Below, piece after piece: positions 8,618-16,067 of a stretch of 29,437 nucleotides of DNA (position 1 is the first letter of the stretch; each line of letters opens with the position of its first letter). The notes under the pieces are model-generated. The model searched no databases. It saw nothing but the letters and a program-made list of their open reading frames with translations, and was not told where the DNA came from. The translations under genes and the position numbers were made by a program. This DNA comes from a virus, in the IMG/VR virus record IMGVR_UViG_3300042924_004134, positions 1-29,437 of that record; one strand, given 5' to 3'.

Positions 8618-8919
8618 TTTTTCTTATTAAATTTTTTAGCATAAAACTTGGCAAGCCAGTTTCCAACTTTAGTTAAAATTGAGTTTTCTGCATCAACAGT
8701 TACTTGAGTTCCTTCTTCTGTTTTTACAACATTGACATCTAGTTTTTTACTATCAAGTTTGAACTCTTTTTTCTCTTCATCTTTATGAAGTTCTACATCT
8801 ACTTTAGGAGTATCAACCACTACGTCAACTTTCTTTCCTTCTTTTTTGACTTTAGCTTTGACTTTCTTAGTTTTTACTTCTACTTCAATGTCTTTTACTT
8901 CTTTCTTTTTAGTTGCCAT
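8614..8919 (-). CDS. Lys-rich repetitive protein in lysis group
   Basis: A 101-aa protein made mostly of alternating Lys/Glu/Val stretches (VKDIEVEVKTKKVKAKVKKE, then VDVVVDTPKVDVELHKDE). The pattern suggests extended amphipathic beta strands or a disordered charged polymer. It ends in a short amphipathic helix (VGNWLAKFYAKKFNKKK). There is no membrane segment or signal peptide. The stop overlaps the amidase start by 4 nt, and the holin-like gene lies 10 nt upstream. Its C-terminal amphipathic basic helix could bind membranes, which would suit a lysis accessory, but I do not recognise a family. Confidence 0.7.
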   Translation of the reverse strand: MATKKKEVKDIEVEVKTKKVKAKVKKEGKKVDVVVDTPKVDVELHKDEEKKEFKLDSKKLDVNVVKTEEGTQVTVDAENSILTKVGNWLAKFYAKKFNKKK

Positions 8920-8929
8920 TATTTATTAT

Positions 8930-9160
8930 TTAGGGGGTTTCTACTTTTTCAACTTTACTATCATCAACTGTAAGTTGAGCTAATGTTGCTGCTACAGTTC
9001 CTGCAGTTACAACATATGTTGCAGCTGTTACTACTGCTGCAGGAAGAGCAATTGGAGCAGCAATGATAACTCCTGCTACTGCTCCGGCTGCTATTGCAAT
9101 CTGTTGCACTTTTTTCCAAAACTTTGGAGTAGGTGCATTCCATCTTTTTCTTAGTGACAT
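8930..9160 (-). CDS. Holin-like membrane protein
   Basis: A 76-aa protein when started at the ATG at 9160 (MSLRKRWNAPTPKFWKKVQQ). This start lies 1 nt after the TAA of the upstream gene and keeps the basic head. A longer frame with an earlier ATG at 9199 would overlap the neighbour by 38 nt. After the basic, Trp-containing N-terminus come two closely spaced hydrophobic stretches (AIAAGAVAGVIIAAPIALPA and VVTAATYVVTAGTVAATLAQ), then a short acidic tail. The APTPKFWKK head plus hairpin membrane segment resembles small holins of Bacteroidota phages. It would let the amidase encoded two genes downstream reach the cell wall. Confidence 0.75.
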   Translation of the reverse strand: MSLRKRWNAPTPKFWKKVQQIAIAAGAVAGVIIAAPIALPAAVVTAATYVVTAGTVAATLAQLTVDDSKVEKVETP

Positions 9161-9161
9161 A

Positions 9162-9500
9162 TTAATTATTATTGTTATTTCTTCTTCTTGTTGATCCATT
9201 CATTTGGATTCTAACTAAATCTCCTACAACATCAGAAAGTTCTCCTACTTTAGTTGCCATGTTTTTTATTTCATGTTGAGTATTTTCTTCAATGTGTTGC
9301 AACTTTAATCTATGCTCTTGTTCTAATAACTCAAACTTACCTTTTAACTTTCCTTGATCCTCAATTCTTTTTTGATTTTCTAAAGTTAATGTTTCTATTT
9401 GTTTATTTACAGTACTATAAGCACTTCTTAGAAAAAACCCAATTATTGCAAGAATACTGCTTGCTACAAAAATTCCAATTGTTAAAAGTTCAGTTCCCAT
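9162..9500 (-). CDS. Membrane-anchored coiled-coil protein of the lysis group
   Basis: A 112-aa protein with one N-terminal membrane segment (LLTIGIFVASSILAIIGFFL) followed by a long charged coiled coil (residues about 30-95) and an Arg/Asn-rich end (TRRRNNNNN). The topology recalls XhlA-type lysis proteins or an inner-membrane spanin. Its place immediately upstream of the holin-like gene supports a lysis role. No lipobox or Cys is present. The five terminal Asn codons are a run of AAT triplets at the 3' end, which may be a slippage product. Family assignment is tentative. Confidence 0.7.
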   Translation of the reverse strand: MGTELLTIGIFVASSILAIIGFFLRSAYSTVNKQIETLTLENQKRIEDQGKLKGKFELLEQEHRLKLQHIEENTQHEIKNMATKVGELSDVVGDLVRIQMNGSTRRRNNNNN

Positions 9501-9502
9501 TT

Positions 9503-9763
9503 TTAATCTTCTAATATATTATCAATATCAATATCATCAATCTTATTATAACAAGCTTTTAAATATTGATCTTCACTTAAAGTTACTGTTTTATCTCCAA
9601 AGTCATTTAAAATAATTGGATCTACAATTGATTCAAATGTTGTTATATCTGTATCCCAATTACTTACTGTAATTAAATAATAAATACCTTCATAGTCATA
9701 ACAATTTTCAACTGTCCCATGAACTCCTAATTGTTGTGCTAATATGTTATTATCTATAGCCAT
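9503..9763 (-). CDS. Hypothetical acidic protein
   Basis: An 86-aa acidic protein between the tail-fibre-type genes and the lysis group, separated by 2 nt on the downstream side and 1 nt on the upstream side. Sequence alternates hydrophobic and polar residues (NCYDYEGIYYLITVSNWDTD), suggesting a small beta domain, and ends with an Asp/Ile-rich tail (IDDIDIDNILED). No known motif. It might be a chaperone or small accessory of the receptor-binding proteins upstream, judged only by position. Confidence 0.7.
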   Translation of the reverse strand: MAIDNNILAQQLGVHGTVENCYDYEGIYYLITVSNWDTDITTFESIVDPIILNDFGDKTVTLSEDQYLKACYNKIDDIDIDNILED

Positions 9764-9764
9764 G

Positions 9765-10376
9765 TTAGTAATATATTAGAGCATTGTTTACTTGTTGTAA
9801 TCTAGTCATTGCTGTACCATTTGGTGGATATACTGGATCTTGTCCAGCATATACAGTTCTCCAACCAGTAGTAGTAGAAAATCTAGATGTACCAAACCCA
9901 GATGACCAAGACCCATCAAAGTTTTTAACTATTACAAGAAGATTATCTACTCCATTGTAACAAAAATTTGAAGTATTGAATATTCTAAATTGAAATGTGT
10001 TATTTACAGAAACAGTCCATGATGCAACATCACATTTAGTCAAATCAGTAATAGTCATTCCTGAATAACCTACAGTTGTTCCTACAGGAAATTCTGCATT
10101 AGTTGTATGAGCTAGCCATACTTCAACATTATCATAAGTGTAAGGAACAGTATAACTTTGAAAATAAAAACCTATACCTCTTATTTGTTTTGATGACCCT
10201 AAATTTGCTTGAGTATATATTAATGCAGACTCACCAAAATTATTAAGACCCCATAAAGGAGCTTTATCAGTACCACTTGTACCAGTACCAACAGTTAAAG
10301 TAGTATTTTGCACTGGAGTACTACAATTAAAAGTAGAACCTTTTGGCATTAATGATATTATTTCTTGATAGCTCAT
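9765..10376 (-). CDS. Probable beta-rich tail or receptor-binding protein
   Basis: A 203-aa protein rich in Thr, Ser, Gly, Asn and aromatic residues, with a pattern typical of a beta-sandwich (IRGIGFYFQSYTVPYTYDNV, VEVWLAHTTNAEFP, FNTSNFCYNGVDNLLVIVKN). Such Ig- or carbohydrate-binding-like domains are common at phage tail tips. It follows the 741-aa fibre-like gene by 1 nt in the same unit. The N-terminus (YQEIISLMPKGSTFN) is short and has no signal peptide. I infer virion surface location from context. No named family was recognised. Confidence 0.7.
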   Translation of the reverse strand: MSYQEIISLMPKGSTFNCSTPVQNTTLTVGTGTSGTDKAPLWGLNNFGESALIYTQANLGSSKQIRGIGFYFQSYTVPYTYDNVEVWLAHTTNAEFPVGTTVGYSGMTITDLTKCDVASWTVSVNNTFQFRIFNTSNFCYNGVDNLLVIVKNFDGSWSSGFGTSRFSTTTGWRTVYAGQDPVYPPNGTAMTRLQQVNNALIYY

Positions 10377-10377
10377 A

Positions 10378-12603
10378 TTATGCTTGTGTTGTTACTCCAA
10401 TTACATCCCATCTACTATCATCAGAATTGTAAATCAATCCAACGTAAGTAGTTTTACCTGCTGTTGTAGTAGTGGGTAAAGTCACTCCTATTGCTCTATA
10501 TCCACCAGTTCCTGATGTCCAAGTAATAGTTTGTGCTGAACCATTATCTTTAATTCTTATTATTAAGTCTTTGCCATCTATAGCTGTTCCTGTTGGAGCT
10601 GCTAATGTTAAACCTACTGCTTGTGCTGTAATTTTTACTAAATCATTAGCAAAAGTTGGAGTTACTGTTGCAGCACTTACAACTGACTGTACTGCTGGAA
10701 GAGCTGTACTATTGATAGTAAAGTTAGGATATGTTCCTGTAATACCAATATTAGTTCCAGCTGTCAGTGATACAATTTGATCTGGAGCAGTATTAGCTAT
10801 TGTAAAGTTAGGATATGTTCCTGTTACATTAATTCCTGTACCAGATGTCAAAGCTACAATTTGATCAGGCTCAACATTAGTAATAGTAACAAGTGTATTA
10901 GCTAAATTTGTTGCAAGTGTAATTCCAGTACCTCCTAACAATCCTTTTAATGCCAATGCAGGTCCTGTACCATCATTTACTAAACTAGTACCTGCTGCAG
11001 AACTTAATGTAATATTTGGTGTATCAAATTTTACATCAATTTTATTATTAGGAACATCTTGTGTTACAACAGCAGTTGTATTTGTACCATCAGTAAAATT
11101 AAGTTTTGCAGTTGAACCAATCACTGTTCCACTATCAAGTATATCTATAGTAGCTGTATTTACTTGAGGTCCAAAACCTGTTTGAAATTTAATATCATCA
11201 AATGCAAACTGATTTGTTCCTATTGTACTACCTGTAAAATAAATTCTAATTCTATTAAAACTTGTAATACCTGCATTACCAAATGCTGACGTAGGAATAA
11301 CAACAAGTTGCCATGAACCTGTTGATGACATACTAGCACCCCAAGAAGTTAAATATTGTAAACCAATTGCGGTATTATTATTTAATAATTGAACAAATAC
11401 ATTTCTTGCTGGTAATGCTACCGGAAGTCTAAATCTTATTGATAAAAACGGATATGCTGATCTTAACAATGTTCCCGTTCCTTTTGTGTACTGAACATAT
11501 TTAGCTGCATAAGTAGGGGCATTTACTAATAAACATTCTCCTCCTTCAAATGGTGGAGGAGTTGTACTATTTTGTACAGCCGTCAAAGGAGTACCTGAAC
11601 CTCCTACTACAATAGGAACCCAATCAGGAGCAGACCCTTGTCTATAAACAAATTCATTTGATACAGAAGGAGTTGTTGCACCTACACCTACAAGTATATA
11701 TTGTACAAGTACTGCATTTCCAGGTATAGCAGGAGCTAATGGATTTGCTGCTGGAGTACCTGTAATAACATAAACTGTATTTGTATCATCAGAAACAATT
11801 GCATCAAATCTAGGATTTGTAGGATCACCATTTGCTAATGTTACATTTGTTGCAGCTGTGTTATATTCAGTACCATCAATTTCATATACAAGTGCTGTTA
11901 CATCAAAAACCATCCCTATACCTGACCATGATGCTCCACCAGAAATCAATCTATTTCCACCTGTTGCAGTTATTTGTTTTGGTTCCCATAATTGAGTAAA
12001 TGCATTAAATGTAAGAACATCATTATCTACTGGTGGTGTACTTTCAAGATCTACATCATGAAGCTCATCAAGTTCAAAACCGTTTTGAGTTTTAACATAA
12101 ATCTCTCCTACTGAGTTATTAGATTCTACAACAACTCCAATAAATACTAAATGATTTGGTGCATATGGTTTATTAACAAGACCATAAATCAAGTTACCAT
12201 CATCTCCTAACCATACAGGATCACCTGCTGCTCCAGCACTTGTGTCTAATGGTTCAGTACCAGTACCCTTTAATGAACCTTGTGTAATAACTTTACTAAA
12301 TGCATTGTTTGCACCAGATGTTATTAAAAGACCTAAAGTTTTAGATGATGTTGCTTCTGTAGAGAAATCTGCTTTCCCAACAAGTATGTTTGTACCGGAT
12401 GCACCATTTACATAAACAGCTTGACCTTTATTGATACCTCCAGTTTGATTAATTTTTACATCAAGAACAACAGCATCTGCTTCACCATTTACTATAGGTA
12501 AATCTGCAATTGTAGCAAATACATTACTGGCAGATGGATTATTGGCACCTACTGCTGCTTGATATTCATCATTTGGCAAGTCTCTATTTATAAATGTGCT
12601 CAT
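10378..12603 (-). CDS. Large repetitive tail-fibre-like structural protein
   Basis: A 741-aa protein of strongly beta-structural composition (Thr, Val, Ala, Gly, Asn), with no signal peptide, typical of phage tail fibres or baseplate-attached receptor binders. Visible regions: an N-terminal domain to about residue 170; a linker with ELHDVDLESTPPVDNDVLTF, which resembles a hinge repeat common in fibre proteins; a central beta domain; and a C-terminal stalk with tandem 28-residue repeats of the form DQIV-LT-GT-I--TGTYPNFTI. The C-terminus (PTTTTAGKTTYVGLIYNSDD then SRWDVIGV) is a beta tip motif often seen at fibre ends. The 393-aa protein lies 3 nt upstream and the 203-aa protein 1 nt downstream. 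Confidence 0.8.
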   Translation of the reverse strand: MSTFINRDLPNDEYQAAVGANNPSASNVFATIADLPIVNGEADAVVLDVKINQTGGINKGQAVYVNGASGTNILVGKADFSTEATSSKTLGLLITSGANNAFSKVITQGSLKGTGTEPLDTSAGAAGDPVWLGDDGNLIYGLVNKPYAPNHLVFIGVVVESNNSVGEIYVKTQNGFELDELHDVDLESTPPVDNDVLTFNAFTQLWEPKQITATGGNRLISGGASWSGIGMVFDVTALVYEIDGTEYNTAATNVTLANGDPTNPRFDAIVSDDTNTVYVITGTPAANPLAPAIPGNAVLVQYILVGVGATTPSVSNEFVYRQGSAPDWVPIVVGGSGTPLTAVQNSTTPPPFEGGECLLVNAPTYAAKYVQYTKGTGTLLRSAYPFLSIRFRLPVALPARNVFVQLLNNNTAIGLQYLTSWGASMSSTGSWQLVVIPTSAFGNAGITSFNRIRIYFTGSTIGTNQFAFDDIKFQTGFGPQVNTATIDILDSGTVIGSTAKLNFTDGTNTTAVVTQDVPNNKIDVKFDTPNITLSSAAGTSLVNDGTGPALALKGLLGGTGITLATNLANTLVTITNVEPDQIVALTSGTGINVTGTYPNFTIANTAPDQIVSLTAGTNIGITGTYPNFTINSTALPAVQSVVSAATVTPTFANDLVKITAQAVGLTLAAPTGTAIDGKDLIIRIKDNGSAQTITWTSGTGGYRAIGVTLPTTTTAGKTTYVGLIYNSDDSRWDVIGVTTQA
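10702..10869 (-). repeat. Two tandem 84-bp (28-residue) repeats in the fibre gene
   Basis: Two adjacent in-frame units, 10786-10869 and 10702-10785, encode PDQIV(A/S)LT(S/A)GT-I-(V/I)TGTYPNFTI. A 23-bp block (10718-10740 and 10802-10824) is identical in both copies exactly 84 bp apart, which indicates recent duplication. A diverged unit precedes them. Confidence 0.85.
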
Positions 12604-12606
12604 TTC

Positions 12607-13788
12607 TTAAGAGTTATATGTTACTATCATTGATGCTCCTACTGCAATTGTGCTACCTACAATAAATGTATTTGCAGGATATGTATTTTGAATACCACCA
12701 GCATCCATTGTAATGGTCACACCTGCAGGAATAGACGCATTTGTTGTTCCACCATCCATTGATATATTAACTAAAGTAGATCCGTTATTAAAAAATGAAA
12801 TTGAATAAACTGGAACTGCAATTGTTGTAGCTGGATCACCAGAAGAAATTAAAATATTTGGTGTTCTTGAGAACCCTGCTACATTAACATCTAATGCTTG
12901 TACTGTTGGACTAATATCTGTAGAAGTAATTGCTTCATTTTGTAATGTTGAATAATCATATCCATAAATTGCATTATTCTGAGTTCCATCTGGATTAATA
13001 ACTGCTGTAGAACCACTAGTAAAATCTATTAGTACAGTATTAATACTACCATCTGCCGGACCTCCTGGATTATTAATTGCTAGATTAGTTGTACCATCAC
13101 ATATTGCAATTGAGCTTGTAGTACAATCAATAGTAGCTGTAACTGTTCCAGCAATAATATTTACATCTAATCCTGTATCAGCTCCAGCAGTAGTACTTGT
13201 AATTGGATTACCTGTACCATCAAAAGTATTTGATTGTGTAAGAACTTCCCCTGCTGAAGTAACAGCAATTGGTACATTAGTTGTAATACCATCATTACCA
13301 CAGATTGCAACAGAACTATTAGCTGCATCTGTAATTACAGTACCATCTACTGTCCAAGGATTTGAACTTGGATCTTGTGTTACTGGTAAAGATGCTGGAA
13401 AAGTAACTGTTGCATTAGTATTTACAAAACCATTTGTTCCTACTGAAATAGGTTGATTGTTTGTACCATCAAAACCGTAGATTAAAATGCTGTCGTTAGC
13501 CTGATTAATATTTACTTCTAAAGGTAATGGATTTGTTATTGTTACTGGTAATGCATTTGTAGAATTTACTATAGCACCATTAACACATAAACTGATTCTA
13601 TCATTACAATCAATAATAACAGGTAATCCTCCTCCAGGTGAACATAAAGCAACACTATCCTCAGCACATGTCAAAGGTTTCTTTACTTCATCATAGATTT
13701 TCTGTAAACCTTCAAGCATTTTCAGTTGCCAAGGAAAATTATTTCCCTGGTTCCCACTATTTCTTAAATCTCCTATACTGTTTGACAT
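12607..13788 (-). CDS. Repetitive beta-structural virion protein
   Basis: A 393-aa protein that begins with a helix (FPWQLKMLEGLQKIYDEVKK) and continues with a chain of beta-rich repeats. A motif of the form S-(I/V)-x-(I/L)-(C/Y)-x-x-(D)G recurs at residues about 44-52 (DSVALCSPG), 63-71 (DRISLCVNG), 99-108 (DSILIYGFDG), 158-167 (SSVAICGNDG) and 226-235 (SSIAICDGTT). The Cys residues occur at the same place in each copy. The C-terminal 80 residues look like a separate beta domain. It leads the tail/lysis unit, 3 nt before the 741-aa gene, so it is probably a tail or appendage protein. No family name recognised. Confidence 0.75.
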   Translation of the reverse strand: MSNSIGDLRNSGNQGNNFPWQLKMLEGLQKIYDEVKKPLTCAEDSVALCSPGGGLPVIIDCNDRISLCVNGAIVNSTNALPVTITNPLPLEVNINQANDSILIYGFDGTNNQPISVGTNGFVNTNATVTFPASLPVTQDPSSNPWTVDGTVITDAANSSVAICGNDGITTNVPIAVTSAGEVLTQSNTFDGTGNPITSTTAGADTGLDVNIIAGTVTATIDCTTSSIAICDGTTNLAINNPGGPADGSINTVLIDFTSGSTAVINPDGTQNNAIYGYDYSTLQNEAITSTDISPTVQALDVNVAGFSRTPNILISSGDPATTIAVPVYSISFFNNGSTLVNISMDGGTTNASIPAGVTITMDAGGIQNTYPANTFIVGSTIAVGASMIVTYNS

Positions 13789-13807
13789 AGCTTTAATTTT
13801 TAAAAAA

Positions 13808-13831
13808 GTACAGCCCAGTTACGGGCTGCAC
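13808..13831 (-). terminator. Intrinsic terminator after the coiled-coil gene
   Basis: On the minus strand GTGCAGCCC pairs with GGGCTGTAC (9 bp with one G-U pair, 6-nt loop), followed by CTTTTTTAAAAA-type T-rich sequence if the outermost pair is discounted. It lies 15 nt after the stop at 13847 and before the 13788 start. Confidence 0.75.
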
Positions 13832-13846
13832 ATGATAAATACTTAG

Positions 13847-14371
13847 TTAAGCTTCCGGAGATACTGGTTCAGCAACTTCAGGTGTTTCATCACCATCTAT
13901 TGTAAATGGTTCTGTAACAACTTCAATCTTAAATTCTGTCTCGTCAGTATTTGGATCATCTACAATGATAAATGTACCTACTGGAACACCGTCATCATAT
14001 GCTTCAGATACTGATGTAAAGATTCCTGGTCTTAACAATGCCTCAATAAATGCAGTTAACTCTGCTGCTTTAGCAGTTGCATCTGATAATTGAATTTTAG
14101 AAGAAGTGTAAAGCATAGATGGAAGACTAGACTCATTAACTAATGTTTCAATAGTACGTAGTTCTTCTTCAGCTTTTTTTAATTCTTCTCTTCTTCTTTC
14201 TTCTTCTTTCTTGTTTTTTTCTTCAAGTTTTTTTGCCAAGTCTGCTAACTCTTCTTCAGAAAGTAAACCTTCATCAAGTTTAAATTCTTTTTCAGCTAAC
14301 TCTTCTCTTTTCAAATTTTCTTTTAAAGCTGCTTCTTTAGCTGCAGCTTCATTTAGTATTTCATCTGCCAT
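13847..14371 (-). CDS. Charged coiled-coil protein
   Basis: A 174-aa protein. Residues 1-80 are almost entirely a charged helix (EELADLAKKLEEKNKKEEER and neighbours), a strong coiled-coil prediction. A short hydrophobic helix follows, then a beta-like segment (GVPVGTFIIVDDPNTDETEF) and an acidic Pro-rich tail. The A/E/K-rich start could also be a scaffold or a tail-length-type spacer. It lies in a two-gene unit with the 83-aa protein and ends at a terminator. I assume a virion or assembly role because it lies among structural genes. No family recognised. Confidence 0.75.
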   Translation of the reverse strand: MADEILNEAAAKEAALKENLKREELAEKEFKLDEGLLSEEELADLAKKLEEKNKKEEERRREELKKAEEELRTIETLVNESSLPSMLYTSSKIQLSDATAKAAELTAFIEALLRPGIFTSVSEAYDDGVPVGTFIIVDDPNTDETEFKIEVVTEPFTIDGDETPEVAEPVSPEA

Positions 14372-14386
14372 GATTTCAAAGTTTAA

Positions 14387-14638
14387 TTATTGAACAATCT
14401 TTACAAATAAGTCACCACCTGAGTTAGTAACATACCAATCTCCCTTTTTCAATCCGGCAGCAAGTGCTGCGGCATTGTTGGCATACACACGTTGCACTGC
14501 AAGTTTGTATCCCCAATCAAAGAAAAACTTATTTACCGACCTGTTAAGGTACTGGTACATCTGAGTAAGTTTTGATTTATACTCAGGCATCGTAGATCTA
14601 GCATTATCTACATTTTCAAATTCTGGTAAAGCTCCCAT
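14387..14638 (-). CDS. Small protein with phage-structural C-terminal motif
   Basis: An 83-aa protein. The N-terminal half is helical (MPEYKSKLTQMYQYLNRSVN). The C-terminal 27 residues (AAALAAGLKKGDWYVTNSGG followed by DLFVKIV) match a short motif I know from the ends of various phage virion proteins, of the form A-x-AAGL-x-x-G-x-x-Y-x-T-x-G-x-L-x-V. Its meaning is unclear, but it is typical of structural genes. It starts a unit after the terminator at 14692-14717. The AT-rich gap has a TATATT sequence but no clear TAnnTTTG box. Confidence 0.7.
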   Translation of the reverse strand: MGALPEFENVDNARSTMPEYKSKLTQMYQYLNRSVNKFFFDWGYKLAVQRVYANNAAALAAGLKKGDWYVTNSGGDLFVKIVQ

Positions 14639-14691
14639 GATATAAAATTTTAATTACACTATAATATACAAAAAATTTTTGAATAAAAAAA

Positions 14692-14717
14692 ATCCCCAGA
14701 AAAAAAATTCTGAGGAT
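14692..14717 (-). terminator. Intrinsic terminator after the 65-aa membrane gene
   Basis: The minus strand has ATCCTCAGAA pairing with TTCTGGGGAT (10 bp including one G-U pair, 6-nt loop) followed by eight T residues. It lies 26 nt after the stop at 14743. Confidence 0.88.
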
Positions 14718-14742
14718 CTTTCACTATTGGAGAGTTGCAGCA

Positions 14743-14940
14743 TTAAAACATTAGTCCCATAAAGAATGCAATAAATAACATTACAATCAAAGTCATATTA
14801 GAATATTGTCTACCTTTAGGATCATCTTCCCAAACATTAGACATCTTATTATAAATAGGTTTATTCATAGCATTAGTTACTAAGAATAAAAATCCTAGTA
14901 TTATTAATCCAACTAAAAAACCTATAGCTTTTGCTATCAT
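14743..14940 (-). CDS. Small membrane protein, two transmembrane segments
   Basis: A 65-aa protein with membrane segments at residues about 4-24 (KAIGFLVGLIILGFLFLVTN) and 48-65 (NMTLIVMLFIAFFMGLMF), joined by a polar loop (KPIYNKMSNVWEDDPKGRQY). The start overlaps the stop of the DUF3310 gene by 4 nt, so the two are probably translated together. A terminator follows. It could be an additional holin or a host-membrane modifier, and there is no sequence evidence to choose between these. Confidence 0.75.
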   Translation of the reverse strand: MIAKAIGFLVGLIILGFLFLVTNAMNKPIYNKMSNVWEDDPKGRQYSNMTLIVMLFIAFFMGLMF

Positions 14941-15302
14941 AATGAGTCAATTCTTCTTTGTAAATATACTAAAGCTTTTTGTAAATCCTCTTTTTTTGTA
15001 GAAATATTTTTCTTTCCTGCCCGGGCAACATACTTAATTACATTACCTAGATAGAAGTCTTCATCTAATCCCCAAGCTTCTAATACTTGAAATACTTCAT
15101 AAGTATTATCTTTACCGCCATAATAATCTGGTCTTGGTCCTTCACCTAAGTTTACAACTCTTTTATTCCAGTCTATTTCTGTTGCTAAAGGAGAAGATGG
15201 CTTATTAATATAAGTGTCCTTTCCATAAACTCCATTTACCATCTCTTTATATGGAGACTGTTTATCACTACGAGTACATGCTTTATATAAGTTGTTTTCC
15301 AT
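14937..15302 (-). CDS. DUF3310 (SaV-like) family protein
   Basis: A 121-aa protein. The C-terminal 65 residues show the DUF3310 pattern: PDYYGG, then a helix with Val-Phe-Gln-Val-Leu-Glu-Ala-Trp, DEDFYLGNVIKYVARAGKK, and EDLQKALVYLQRRID. The family is widespread in phages. It is often annotated as nucleotide-metabolism-related, but no activity is firmly established as far as I know. The N-terminal 55 residues are less conserved and may be linker. It lies between the GroES-like gene (3 nt upstream) and a membrane protein gene (4-nt overlap). Confidence 0.85.
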   Translation of the reverse strand: MENNLYKACTRSDKQSPYKEMVNGVYGKDTYINKPSSPLATEIDWNKRVVNLGEGPRPDYYGGKDNTYEVFQVLEAWGLDEDFYLGNVIKYVARAGKKNISTKKEDLQKALVYLQRRIDSL

Positions 15303-15305
15303 AAC

Positions 15306-15602
15306 TTACCATATTATAATTACGTCACCTTCATTAAGAACAAGCTTTATAGAACCATCAACATCAATTCTCTCAACAGTCTCCATGTTGAGAGCAGATG
15401 TTCTGACATATACTTGATCTCCTACCTCTACTTCCTCTACTTTATCTCCTATGGCATAAACAGTAAGTTTGTTCCACATCTTTACTGCTTCTTGCATGAT
15501 CATGTCTTCATCCTTAGCAGACAACTCAATTGCTGATTTCTTTCTCTCAGGTACACTAAGTAAGATAGTTCTACCTCTTAGTTTTCTAAATGGTTTACTC
15601 AT
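15306..15602 (-). CDS. GroES-like co-chaperonin candidate
   Basis: A 98-aa protein with features of the Cpn10 fold: an opening KLRGRTILLSVPE strand corresponding to the GroES N-terminal strand, a central VYAIGDKVEEVEVGDQVYV matching the GroES beta core (AVG...VKVGDIV), and a closing VNEGDVIIIW-like strand (LNEGDVIIIW) resembling the GroES ending. Residues about 18-45 (KKSAIELSAKDEDMIMQEAV) take the place of the mobile loop that contacts GroEL. Phage co-chaperonins such as T4 gp31 adapt host GroEL for folding the capsid protein, so a similar role is plausible. The match is by pattern only and residue identity to GroES is low. Confidence 0.55.
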   Translation of the reverse strand: MSKPFRKLRGRTILLSVPERKKSAIELSAKDEDMIMQEAVKMWNKLTVYAIGDKVEEVEVGDQVYVRTSALNMETVERIDVDGSIKLVLNEGDVIIIW

Positions 15603-15620
15603 ATTGTTGGTTTTAAAAAA

Positions 15621-15935
15621 TTACGCATCATATTTTCGAGAAGACTTTTCTTTCTTATCTTTAGTCTTCTCTCGTAGGTCAAAGATAGGGAGTTCTGGTT
15701 TAGACAATAAGTCCATCTTAATTCTTTCCAGTAATCCAATCACTGCAAAGTTCTCATAGGCCTGTTCACCTACATGTACTTCTACCCCATTTTCAGTTTG
15801 CATTAGGGATAAAATAATTTTGTCTTCTGACATATTTAGTTTTTTAAGTAGTTCATCATATACCATTCTAGCTTCTAAGTTAGACTCTGTCTTTTCTGCA
15901 ACAAGTTGCCATAACTTTTTTTGCTTATCAGTCAT
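15621..15935 (-). CDS. Hypothetical protein
   Basis: A 104-aa charged protein with helix-rich N-terminus (KKLWQLVAEKTESNLEARMV), a short beta segment (NGVEVHVGEQAYENFAVIGL) and a Lys/Asp-rich tail (REKTKDKKEKSSRKYDA). It is the first gene of its unit. A TATATTTG box at 15961-15968 lies 25 nt upstream, and the GroES-like gene follows after 18 nt. No family recognised. Confidence 0.7.
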   Translation of the reverse strand: MTDKQKKLWQLVAEKTESNLEARMVYDELLKKLNMSEDKIILSLMQTENGVEVHVGEQAYENFAVIGLLERIKMDLLSKPELPIFDLREKTKDKKEKSSRKYDA

Positions 15936-15960
15936 CTCATATAACGAACTTTGTGAAGAA

Positions 15961-15990
15961 CAAATATAAAAACTTTTTTTGTTTAAACTA
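15961..15990 (-). promoter_or_regulatory. Bacteroidota-type promoter of the GroES-like unit
   Basis: TATATTTG on the minus strand (15968-15961) equals the -7 consensus TAnnTTTG and lies 25 nt from the ATG at 15935. A TTTAGTTTAAAC stretch containing the palindrome GTTTAAAC (15981-15988) lies 12 nt further upstream. The same palindrome is next to the promoter at 7037. The terminator of the previous unit follows directly. Confidence 0.65.
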
Positions 15991-15991
15991 A

Positions 15992-16016
15992 AAACCCCGG
16001 AAAAAATCCAGGGTTT
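15992..16016 (-). terminator. Intrinsic terminator after the metallopeptidase-like gene
   Basis: Minus-strand stem AAACCCTGG / CCGGGGTTT (9 bp, one G-U pair, 7-nt T-rich loop) followed by TTAGTTT. It lies 51 nt after the stop at 16068 and touches the next promoter region. Confidence 0.85.
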
Positions 16017-16067
16017 CTAGCATTAATCAAATAAACTTTATGTTATGAACTTAGGTAAAGGTATAAA

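Noticed and set aside
10472-10780. Plus-strand 102-codon frame inside the fibre gene
   Set aside because: It is the antisense shadow of the repeat region, with no leader or neighbour in that direction.
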